From positions 8,877,501 through 8,941,500 of the forward strand of contig CANTUV010000055.1 in assembly GCA_947685225.1 (NCBI GenBank): DNA of 64,000 nucleotides. The letters are read 5' to 3'. Numbering within the stretch: the first letter of the stretch is position 1; each line of letters begins with the position of its first letter. A model generated the notes under the pieces. That model worked only from the letters and a program-made list of their open reading frames with translations, ran no database searches and had not been told where the DNA came from. The position numbers were made by a program, and so were the translations under genes. Of the stretch, positions 1-8,617 are shown one piece after another. The DNA comes from Garcia nutans (lineage: Eukaryota; Streptophyta; Magnoliopsida; Malpighiales; Euphorbiaceae).

Positions 1-109
1 ATAAAAAAATTGCAAAAATAATTATGAATAATTTCTATATGGCTGAATAATATATATATATATATATTTAGTAATCTTATAAAATTTTTTTAATGATTTA
101 ATACGAGAA

Positions 110-120
110 CTCTGATACCA
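110..120 (-). other. Primer binding site (initiator tRNA-Met)
   Basis: The minus strand reads TGGTATCAGAG, the complement of the 3' end of plant initiator tRNA-Met. It lies just inside the proposed LTR boundary, as expected for a minus-strand LTR retrotransposon extending off the left end of the window. Confidence 0.55.
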
Positions 121-125
121 CTTAT

Positions 126-560
126 TGAAACAAATTTTAAATCTTAATTAGGCAGGATCAATAATATCAAATCATCAAGAAACAACATAAATTAAATATG
201 AAAGCGTATCTGAATTCGTGTTGCTAACATAATACTTGAGTTTTATTGTTCTTGGTCTTTCAAATTGATTTTTCTTTTTTTTTTTAATAACAAGATATCA
301 AAAAAGAAATCATATGTATAATTGATGACTATAACCCTATTTATAGTAGTATATATTTATTTATTTTTAATTTAGCCCATCATAAAATTAGAAATTACTT
401 AATATAGTATCTATATATATAAACCCATACTTTATAATATAAATTAGATGCATTATAATTTTAAACAAAATTAAATCACTTTAGTATTTGACCCAAATCT
501 TTTATGATATCACATATGATACGCAATTATTAATATATGTATATGTCCATAAATCCAACA
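126..560 (-). mobile_element. Copia-type LTR at window edge, minus strand
   Basis: Read on the minus strand the stretch begins TGTTGGATTTATGG and ends GTTTCA, the usual TG...CA limits of a plant LTR. It has a good TATA box (CTATAAATAGG on the minus strand, 336-346) and is followed five bases later by a tRNA-Met primer binding site at 110-120. The body of the element would lie left of base 1, so target duplication and coding content cannot be checked. It could be a solo fragment rather than a full element. Confidence 0.5.
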
Positions 561-1240
561 CTATACTCTATTACATTTTTTTTGCTAATGATAAGTTGAT
601 GAAAATAATATAAAATTTTTATTTTATCAGACCTTATAAAAACAAAATGATGCATAAATTACTCATCAATTATTTTTTTATTATTATAAACTTTTTTCCA
701 TAAATCAATATTGTATTAAAATAAAAATAAAAAGAAAAAAGAGAAATAATTTATCCAAGCATCCTCTCTCTCATGGAATATATATATATATATATATATT
801 ATGTTATTCACATTGATAAAGTAATATTTTTTTTCTAACATGATATTATACGTATAATATATTAGATTATACAAATTTGAATATATTATGCTTATATGAT
901 CTTTGAACTTATCATCTAATTTTTTTTTACCACATGATATTAAATTTATAATATATTATGTCAATATAATTTTAATTTATTTCTTCCCTAATATATTTAA
1001 ATTTGTTTTCAATTTTAAATTATTAACTAATTATTTTTTCTAGATTTTCACAAATATTTATCCAAAAAAATGGGTTTTCACATTATTAACATTCTCTTTA
1101 AGCAAATCAAATATATCCTAAATTAATCAAGTTTCAATTAATATAAAATTTTAGTGCCAAATAATTAAGTCCAAAGTAGCCAAGATAGAAAAATTAATCA
1201 TAATTTATTAGCCTAAACATTATTTTCATTTAACGTTCAA
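561..1240. other. AT-rich intergenic DNA
   Basis: No convincing reading frame, RNA gene or repeat boundary is visible. A short (AT)n microsatellite lies at about 780-800. Confidence 0.6.
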
Positions 1241-1375
1241 AGACCATGGGAAGTTTGTATTAAGCATGTTTTTAGAGAAGCTAATGCGGTTGTAGATTTG
1301 TCAGCGAGTATGGCTGTTGAATTGCATCATCATTTTACTTGGTCGGTGGGAGCATTGTCCGCTTCCTTTGTGTAA
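1241..1375 (+). pseudogene. LINE RNase H-like domain tail (fragment)
   Basis: The frame from 1241 to the stop at 1373-1375 encodes 44 residues including HVFREANAVVDLSASMA. This matches the C-terminal part of the RNase H-like (RVT_3) domain found at the end of plant L1-type LINE open reading frames, where a histidine and HxxREANxxAD form part of the fold. The natural stop is present and a LINE-like 3' region (TTAGGAGACTATAGGGGC and following) continues to about 1455. Everything upstream is missing, so this is a strongly 5'-truncated copy. A distinct LINE on the other strand at 57550-60600 carries the same domain. Confidence 0.75.
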
Positions 1376-1951
1376 TATCCTCTTAGGAGACTATAGGGGC
1401 TAGTTTTGGGCGAACAATCCTAATTTAAGTTGTTTTCCTCTTCTTCTTTTTTTAATTATAAAAAGAAGTTCAACAAACCATATATACGAGTCATTTGCAA
1501 ATTTGAAATTTTACTCCCAGTTATTAAGCCAGCCGCTTAAAATACTCATACCAACACATGAAAAGTTTGTTTTCAAAAATTTCAAAGCTTTAGGGATTAA
1601 ATTTTCAAAATTAATTAAAAATCTCTGAATTTTGAGTTTTTTATTGATTAAAAAAATATCTAAAGTATGATATGTGAATTGTTTTATTAATTTATCATTG
1701 CTGATTAATTATTTATAATTTAAATTTAAAAACAAAAAAATAACTGTAAAAATACAAATAAAAAGCTCTTATATTTTATTAGGAAATTTCTACACATGTT
1801 ATGCATTAGAATAGCATATATTGTCCAAATTGGACATGTAATCACATAGCTTGTATTTAACTTAAAAATAGATAGATAGAAAATATAATTAATAATTATT
1901 TTTTTAAATTTAGTTACTAAATAAAATAAGTATAAATATAAGTAAAATGTA
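1376..1951. other. LINE 3' region then AT-rich intergenic DNA
   Basis: The first 80 bases look like LINE 3' untranslated sequence. The rest is AT-rich and I see no gene in it. It ends in TAATT, the target site of the copia insertion. Confidence 0.5.
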
Positions 1952-1956
1952 TAATT

Positions 1957-2194
1957 TGTTGGTTATTAGGATTTACTATTTTACTGCAAGTTAAGTTTCC
2001 GTTAATTGGTCCTATTTGTAAGGGTTAGTGGCTCAAGATTTGACAAAGTCCCATTAGTCTGTTACCAGATTTTAGGTGGTTGTTTAAACGTGGGTTCTTG
2101 TAATTGGTTTTATAAGCCATCTGTTTGCATTTAGTTTTTTATATATTTTTAATTCAAACTTTTGCACTACACAAAGATTAGAGTGTTTTTAACA
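1957..2194 (+). repeat. 5' LTR of the copia element
   Basis: 238 bp, TG...CA ends, preceded by the target duplication TAATT. A TATA-like TTTATAAGCC lies at about 2108-2117 and probably marks the promoter. The paired LTR is at 7199-7431. Confidence 0.93.
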
Positions 2195-2196
2195 TT

Positions 2197-2210
2197 TGGT
2201 ATCAGAGCCC
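2197..2210 (+). other. Primer binding site (initiator tRNA-Met)
   Basis: TGGTATCAGAGCCC starts two bases after the 5' LTR and is a perfect match to the usual plant copia primer site for initiator tRNA-Met. Confidence 0.92.
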
Positions 2211-2266
2211 TATCAAAAGGGCTTGATTTTTTTTGTGAGTGAAAGAAACATCAGTTTCTTGCGAGT

Positions 2267-3099
2267 GTGGAATTGAAAGGATGGCAAGAGAGTAGTTTTT
2301 TGCAGGCTTCAATTCCAAAATTTGACGGTCACTGTGACCATTGGTCGACGTTGATGGAAAATTTCCTTCGTTCGAAGGAATATTGGGGCCTTGTGGAGAA
2401 TGGGATACCTACAACAACAATCGACGCTATATTGAGTGAAGCACAACGCAAAAGCAATTGAGGATGCTAAGCTGAAGAACTTGAAGGTCAAGAATTACCT
2501 TTTTCAAGCCATTAATAGAAATATTATGGAAACTATACTCAATAAAGACACAAAAAAGAGTATTTGGGATTCCATGAAACAAAAATACCAAGGCTGTACT
2601 AAGGTAAAGAGGGAACAACTGCAAGCACTTCGAAGGGACTTTGAGACTCTCCACATGAAGGAAGGAAAGAGTGTTGATGATTTCTTTGCTCGTACTCTCA
2701 CTATAGCCAATAAAATGAAGGCTCATGGTGAGAATATGAGTCAAACCACCATTAATGAGAAAATTTTGAGGTCGATGACTTTAAAATTTGACAATGTGGT
2801 TTGCTCCATTGAAGAATCCAATGATTTGGACACACTGACCATCGACGAGCTGCAGAGCAGTTTGCTTGTCCATGAACAAAGAATGAATGTTCATCGAGGA
2901 GAGGAGTAGGTTCTCAAGGTCACTCGTGAAGACAAACACAAGCAGAGGAAGAGGTCAAGGGATGGTCAGAGGAAGAGGAAGAGGCAAAGGAAGACTGTCT
3001 TTTAATAAGGCTATTGTGGAGTACTTTAAATGCCACAAACTGGGCACTTTCAATATGAGTGCCTTAGCTAGGAGAAAGGAGCCAATTACGCATAATTGA
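2267..3099 (+). pseudogene. Copia gag, broken
   Basis: Gag forms the capsid shell and binds the element RNA. The N-terminal part (2267-2461) holds the conserved copia segment FDGHCDHWSTLMENFLRS; its first codon is GTG where an ATG would be expected, with no usable ATG nearby. The main UBN2-type gag domain follows in another frame from 2436 to 2909 (DSMKQKYQG, LRRDFETLHMKEGKSV, LLVHEQRMN). A third frame, 2887-3099, carries the Arg/Gly-rich stretch and the remnant of the zinc knuckle, where only one cysteine-like position (KCHKLG) survives and the later His and Cys are replaced. Two frame changes and the lost knuckle mean no functional Gag. Confidence 0.85.
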
Positions 3100-3161
3100 A
3101 TGAAGAAGAAGAGCTACTGTTAATGTCCTATGTGGATCTAAACTAAGCAAAAAGAGAAGAG

Positions 3162-3746
3162 GTGTGGTTTCTTGATAGTGGATGCAGCAATCACATGAGT
3201 GGAAATAAAGAATGGTTCTCTGATTTGGATGAGCGCTTCATACAAACAGTGAAGCTAGGCAACAACTCAAGAATGGCCGTTGTGGGGAAGGGAAATGTCA
3301 GAATGCAAGTCAATGGAATCACTCAGGTAATCTCTGAAGTTTATTACATTCCTGAGTTGAAGAATAATTTGTTAAGTATGGGACAACTTCAAGAAAAGAG
3401 TCTAGTCATTTTGATCCAACTTGGGAAGTGCAAGATATTTCATTCTTTAAAGGGTCTGATTATGCAATCTGATATGAGTGCGAACAGAATGTTTGTTGTG
3501 CTTACAGCCATGATGCCTAAAACTCCTACTTATTTCCAAGTTGTGATAGAAAATGCAACTCACCTATGGCACTGCAGATTCGGGCATTTGAGTTTCAAAG
3601 GTTTGAGAACTCTTCAGTACAAACAAATGGTTTGTGGCTTGCCTTCACTTAGAACCCCTATAAAGCTTTGCAACATTGTTGGGTTGGGAAGCAGCATAGG
3701 GAATCCTTTCCCAAAAGGAGTTTGTGGAGGGCTTCACAGAGGCTAG
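3162..3746 (+). pseudogene. Copia aspartic protease and pre-integrase region
   Basis: The frame opens with FLDSGCSNHM, the D-S-G active site signature of copia proteases that process the polyprotein. The segment LKNNLLSMGQL and then the GAG-pre-integrase signature HLWHCRFGHLSFKGL follow, in normal order. The zinc-binding cysteines expected just after this point are disturbed, because the frame changes to 3668-4132 in the region of CNIVGLGSS. The protease core is legible but separated from gag by stops. Confidence 0.85.
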
Positions 3747-4438
3747 AGTTTGTACATGCAGACATATGTGGTCCTATAAAGCCTGCATCAAACAGCAACA
3801 AGAGGTATTTGCTAAGTTTTACCAATAATCTTGGTCGTAAAACTTGGGTTTACTTCCTGCATGTAAAGTTAGAAGCTTTTATGATTTTTAGAAGTTATAA
3901 AGCATGTGTTGAGAAACAAATAGGTGCATATATTAGATGCTTAAGGAGTGACAGGGGTGGAGAATTCAATTCATATGATTTTATTGAGTTTTGTAAAGTT
4001 AATGGAATAAGTAGGCAATTAACTGTAGCCTATACTCCTCAACAAAATGGAGTTGCTGAGAGGAAAAATAGGACAATGATGAATATGGTACGTTTCATGC
4101 TTTCAGAGAAGCAAGTCCCTAAAGTTTTTTAGCCTGAAGCAATGAGTTGGAGTGTGCACATTCTTAATAGATCTCCAACTTTAGTAGTACAAGATAAAAC
4201 TACAGAAGAAACATGGAGTGGCATCAAACCTAATGTGGAGTACTTTCTTGTCTTTGGTTGTGTGGCTCATGTACACTTACAAAATCAAAAGCGGGCCAAG
4301 TTAGATGATAAAAGCTATAAGTGTGTCCTTCTTGGTGTGAGTGATGAATCAAAGGCATATAGTTTGTTTGATCCAGTCTCAAAGAAAGTAGTTGTTAGCA
4401 TGGATGTTATATTTGAAGAAGATGAAAGCTGGGATTAG
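3668..4438 (+). pseudogene. Copia integrase
   Basis: Integrase inserts the DNA copy into the genome. The catalytic triad is visible: Asp in HADICGP, Asp in LRSDRGGEF and Glu in NGVAERKNR. A stop (TAG at 4130-4132) cuts the frame just after the core, and the C-terminal part resumes at 4142-4438 (HILNRSP, KLDDKSYKCVLLGVS). That part is then repeated in the tandem duplication at 4756-5376. The triad itself looks intact but the protein is interrupted. Confidence 0.87.
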
Positions 4439-5376
4439 GGTAGAAGTCAAGAAGAAGCAAGGCTTGACATCCTGGAATGGGGTGACAGTGAAGATGAAAG
4501 TGATCAAGAAGGGAATGAAGCTGAAGAAGAGACTAATGAAAATGGTGGCTCTTCAAATGGAGCTGGTTTGAATGATGCTGGCTCATCCTCTAATGAGTCA
4601 CCTGTTGAGAACTCACCAAGCTCAAATGAAAGAAGGGTGAGAAGAGAACCGCCATAGATGCAGGATTATGTAACTGGAGAAGGCTTTTCAGAAGATGAGG
4701 GTCTGAATGCTATGATTATGCTCACCGAGGATGATTCAATCACATTTAAAGAAGCTGAAGCAATGAGTTGGAGTGTGCACATTCTTAATAGATCTCCAAC
4801 TTTAGAAGTACAAGATAAAACTACAGAAGAAACATGGAGTGACATCAAACCTAATGTGGAGTACTTTCTTGTCTTTGGTTGTGTGGCTCATGTACACTTA
4901 CAAAATCAAAAGCGGGCCAAGTTAGATGATAAAAGCTATAAGTGTGTCCTTCTTGGTGTGAGTGATGAATCAAAGGCATATAGTTTGTTTGATCCAGTCT
5001 CAAAGAAAGTAGTTGTTAGCATGGATGTTATATTTGAAGAAGATGAAAGCTGGGATTAGGGTAGAAGTCAAGAAGAAGCAAGGCTTGACATCCTGGAATG
5101 GGGTGACAGTGAAGATGAAAGTGATCAAGAAGGGAATGAAGCTGAAGAAGAGACTAATGAAAATGGTGGCTCTTCAAATGGAGCTGGTTTGAATGATGCT
5201 GGCTCATCCTCTAATGAGTCACCTGTTGAGAACTCACCAAGCTCAAATGAAAGAAGGGTGAGAAGAGAACCGCCATAGATGCAGGATTATGTAACTGGAG
5301 AAGGCTTGTCGGAAGATGAGGGTCTGAATGCTATGATTATGCTCACCGAGGATGATTCAATCACATTTAAAGAAGC
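4135..5376 (+). repeat. 621-bp tandem duplication inside copia pol
   Basis: Unit A is 4135-4755 and unit B 4756-5376, an exact offset of 621 bp. The unit runs from the integrase C-terminus into the start of the reverse transcriptase. By eye the units differ at only four positions. The length is a multiple of three. Each unit carries the same in-frame TAG stops, so these stops predate the duplication. Confidence 0.96.
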
Positions 5377-6310
5377 TGTCAAGAGCAAGAATTGGAGGGA
5401 TGCAATGAATACAGAGATTGAATCAATTGAGAAAAACAAGACTTGGGAATTGACTACTCTACCAAATGGAGTGAAGTCTATTGGAGTTAAATGGGTGTTT
5501 AAAACAAAACTCAACGAGAGTGGAGAAATAGATAAGTGCAAAGCGAGCTTTGTGGCTAATAAGGGATATGCACAACGATATGGGATTGATTACACCGAAT
5601 TTTTTTCACTAGTTACAAGGCTTGACACCGTTCGATTGATATGTGCTCTAGCAACTCAACAAAGCTGGGATGTTTTTCAGCTAGACATAAAGAGCGCTTT
5701 CCTTCAAGATGAGCTCAGTGAAGAAGTCTTTGTGCAACAACCTCAATGATATGAGAAGAAGGGTGAAGAAGACAAAGTGCACAAGCTGAGAAAGTCATTA
5801 TATGAGCTCAAATAGGCGCCACGAGCATGGTATAGCAAGATTGAAGCTTATTTTCTTAAAGAAGGCTTTGAAAGGTGCAGTGGTGAACACACATTGTTCA
5901 CAAAGTCAAAGGAAGGAGGTAAACTTTTAATTGTCAGTCTTTATGTTGATGATTTAATTTATACTGGCAATGATAAGAGTATGTGTAATGAATTTAAGAA
6001 GTCAATGATGTTAGAGTTTGACATGTCTGATTTAGGGAAGATAAGGTATTTTCTTGGGATTGAGGTGTTACAAAGTTTAAATGGAATTTTTGTGTGTCAC
6101 AGGAAGTATGCTCATGAAATTCTGACAAGGTTTGGCATGGACAAGAGTAAACCAGTGAAGAATCCAATGGTTCCATGTTCTAAGCTGTCAAAGGACGAGG
6201 CAGAGAGTAAAGTTGATGCAACCTTGTTTAAGCTGGTGGTTGGCAGTCTCATGTACTTGACTGCAACCAGACTTGATTTTATGTATGGAGTGAGTGTTAT
6301 TAGTCTTTTC
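5279..6310 (+). pseudogene. Copia reverse transcriptase, broken
   Basis: Reverse transcriptase copies element RNA into DNA. The frame 5279-5749 holds the conserved block VKWVFKTKLNESGEIDKCKA and the first catalytic Asp region QLDIKSAFLQ. A TGA follows at 5747-5749, and the next segment (LRKSLYELK) contains a TAG at about 5813. The polymerase motif YVDD with LYVDDLIYTG is at about 5940-5970 in the frame 5894-6337. The frame then leaves the family pattern after YGVSVIS at about 6305, where unrelated sequence has replaced roughly 100 residues linking this domain to RNase H. Confidence 0.88.
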
Positions 6311-6683
6311 AAATCTATTTTGGATTTGTTTTATTAGATTTGGATAGGATTTAGATTACTTATCTGATTTAGATTCAGATTTACTTTATGTTTTCCTTAG
6401 TGGATTAGGATTACTTTATATTTTCCTTAGTGGATTAATCAGATAAGGGTCCGCGTCATTTGCTAAGGGTCCGCGTCATTTGGTATTAGAGCCTTGCTAC
6501 AAGGTAATTTTTATCTACTTTGTCTTTCTAGGGCTTGTTTAATTGTTCCATTAGGGTTATTTTATTCAAATTCGTTTTTTCCTTTCCTTCTCTATTCAAT
6601 TATCCCCAACTCAATTGTACCTTTCAGGTACCTGAATATTCTTTTTCCCTGCAAGCCAATGAAGCTCAGGAGGACGAGAAAGG
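6305..6683 (+). other. Foreign LTR-like insert within copia pol
   Basis: This stretch has no protein similarity to the element. It contains two near copies of TTTTCCTTAGTGGATTA (about 6390 and 6422), a 20-bp direct repeat built on TAAGGGTCCGCGTCATTTG (about 6444 and 6464), then TTGGTATTAGAGCC at about 6479-6492. The last resembles the junction of an LTR with a tRNA-Met primer binding site with one change. I infer that a piece of another LTR element replaced the normal pol segment by insertion with deletion or by recombination. Confidence 0.55.
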
Positions 6684-6689
6684 ATCTCA

Positions 6690-7166
6690 AAGCTTACACT
6701 GACAGTGATTTTGCTGGGGACTTGGATGATCGGAAGAGTACCTTATATTATGTATTTTTGCTTGGTTCAGGAGCAGTGTCATGGTCGTTTAAGAAACAAC
6801 CTGTGGTTACTTTGTCTACTACTGAGGCTGAGTACATAGCTGCTGCCTCTTGTGCTTGTCAGAGTGTGTGGTTGAGGAGAATTCTAGAGAAGCTTGGTTA
6901 TATACAGAACAAATGTACTACTGTTTTGTGTGACAATAATTCAACTATTAAGTTATCCAAGAATTTTGTTTTACATGGTCGAAGCAAAACACATTGATAT
7001 TCGCTTTCATTTCCTTCGTGATCTTGCAAGAGATGGCATTGTTGAACTGATGCACTGCAACACTCAAGAACAAGTTGCCGACATAATGACAAAGCCTTTG
7101 AAGTTGGAGACATTCTTGAAGCTTCAAAGTATGCTTGGAGTTTGTGAAGTTCCTAATATAAACTGA
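6690..7166 (+). pseudogene. Copia RNase H
   Basis: RNase H removes the RNA strand during reverse transcription. The acidic residues are visible in YTDSDFAGD, STTEAEYIAAA and LCDNNSTIKL. A frame change near 6985 moves reading from the frame ending at 6997 (GRSKTH) to the frame 6894-7166 (HIDIRFHFLRD, VADIMTKPL), which reaches the natural end shortly before the polypurine tract. The domain is otherwise well preserved. Confidence 0.88.
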
Positions 7167-7187
7167 ATACTGAGATGTGTTCAGTTT

Positions 7188-7198
7188 AAGGGAGGGAA
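7188..7198 (+). other. Polypurine tract of the copia element
   Basis: AAGGGAGGGAA lies directly before the 3' LTR, the expected site of plus-strand DNA priming. Confidence 0.9.
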
Positions 7199-7431
7199 TG
7201 TTGGTTATTAGGATTTACTATTTTACTGTAAGTTAAGTTTCTGTTAATTGGTCCTATTTGTAAGGGTTAGTGGATTAGGATATGACAAATTCCTTTGTCT
7301 GTTACCACGTTTTAGGTTGTTTAAACATGAGTTCTTGTAATTGGCTTTATAAGCTATATGTTTGCATTTAGTTTTTTATATATTTTTAATTCAAACTTTT
7401 GCACTACACAAAGATTAGAGTGTTTTCAACA
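7199..7431 (+). repeat. 3' LTR of the copia element
   Basis: 233 bp, paired with 1957-2194, followed by the second TAATT target duplication at 7432-7436. Confidence 0.93.
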
Positions 7432-7436
7432 TAATT

Positions 7437-8049
7437 AACGAGTAAATTATATATAATTAAAATATATAATTATTATTTGGTCACATGATCGGTAATTTTA
7501 TAATTTCATTTAAAAATAAATACATAATAATTAAATATAATTTATTAAGTACTATTTTTATATATTCGAAATCTATATGTTCAAAACAGGTACACGCAGA
7601 AACCGCACTTACAAGCTGCTCCTCGCCTCCTCCCACTGTCCCACAGGCTAGAGATCTTGGCTCTGCTCTCTTCTCCCTCAAACCGCTCTTGGCTCTCCCT
7701 CGCCATCGCTAACGCCTCGCTATCACCATCGTCATCGCCAGTGCCAGTCTCGCCATCGCCAGCCTCGCCACTGGTCAGTAATTTAGGTAACAAATTGTTT
7801 GATTTGCATTCCCTGCAACACTTGTAAGCCATCATATAGCAATATTTATTTTTGTCTTTAAAAACAAACTTCAAGATATGAAAGAATGATAAAAAAAAGG
7901 ATTAGAATTAACCAAGAAAATAATATTATACAAAAAATTAAAAGATAGATGAAATTAACGTCACAACCCATGAAATAGGACTTAGAATTTATTTATTGCC
8001 TTACATTAAATAAAATCATAAAGTTAATCTTAAAATCTTATTTTGTAAT
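7437..8049. other. Intergenic DNA with a C-rich block
   Basis: The block at about 7585-7780 is clearly richer in C and G than its surroundings. It has repeated TCGCCA/CGCCATCGC-like words. It could be an old transcript leader of a transposon or an upstream leader of the next gene. Short frames on both strands here look like composition effects. Confidence 0.4.
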
Positions 8050-8191
8050 AGTCAACTGGCTGTCAATTTTTTCCCTCGCTCTCACTCTCTCTTTCATTTA
8101 ATTCTTCTTCTCACTTATTTGCTCCGTGAAAAAGACTTTAGATTCATTTGGCTTTGTTCCTGATTTCAGGTTACTACAAACTTTACCTTTA

Positions 8192-8227
<36 letters not shown>

Positions 8228-8617
8228 TTTCAATACGCAATTTTTAATTTTTAATTTTTCTTTCAATTTGTTTTTTGTTTAACCCGCAATTTTGTATATT
8301 AATCTATGTTCTATCATGTTGAAATTTGTATTTTTTAATTAACCTGCCGGTAAAAAATATTATAGAATGGTGAATGAATATTCATATTGATTTGGGACCT
8401 GAACAGAGGTCCAAACATATTAGTTGGACCAAATTTGGATGTAAAAAAAAAGAAGCAGTTCTATTTTATTTATGTTTGAATTGAATGATGGGGTGTGGTT
8501 AGTGAAATAGAGAAATTTTTTTATTAAGTTAATGCTCTGTCTTTGAATTTTGACTTTTGGCTGTCACTTTTTTGTTTTTTTGAATTTGTCATGCTAAAAA
8601 TCTGTGCTTTATCTTAG
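8050..8617 (+). promoter_or_regulatory. Probable 5' leader with a leader intron of the AAA ATPase gene
   Basis: A pyrimidine-rich stretch (about 8060-8169) ends in TTTCAG/GTTACT, a possible donor at 8170. ATCTTAG stands immediately before the ATG at 8618 and would serve as acceptor. This suggests a leader intron at 8170-8617, common in plant housekeeping genes. No convincing TATA box was found. Transcript ends are inferred. Confidence 0.4.
8196..8222 (+). repeat. (TC)n microsatellite
   Basis: An uninterrupted TC dinucleotide run of about 27 bases in the proposed leader intron. CT runs are common near plant transcription starts. Confidence 0.9.

Larger units (their letters stand above)
1957..7431 (+). 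mobile_element. Complete, inactive Ty1/copia LTR retrotransposon
   Basis: Two direct LTRs (1957-2194 and 7199-7431) bound the element. Both start TGTTGG and end AACA, and both are flanked by the 5-bp duplication TAATT (1952-1956 and 7432-7436). The internal order is primer binding site, gag, protease, integrase, reverse transcriptase, RNase H and polypurine tract; integrase before reverse transcriptase defines copia. By eye the LTRs differ by about 17 substitutions and two small gaps in about 235 bp, so the insertion is old. The coding part has lost its start codon and contains several stops and frame changes, a 621-bp tandem duplication and a foreign insert, so it cannot be autonomous. I cannot assign the copia lineage with certainty. 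Confidence 0.95.

Noticed and set aside
2309..2744. Minus-strand frames over the copia gag
   Set aside because: Antisense shadows; the plus strand carries recognisable gag motifs.
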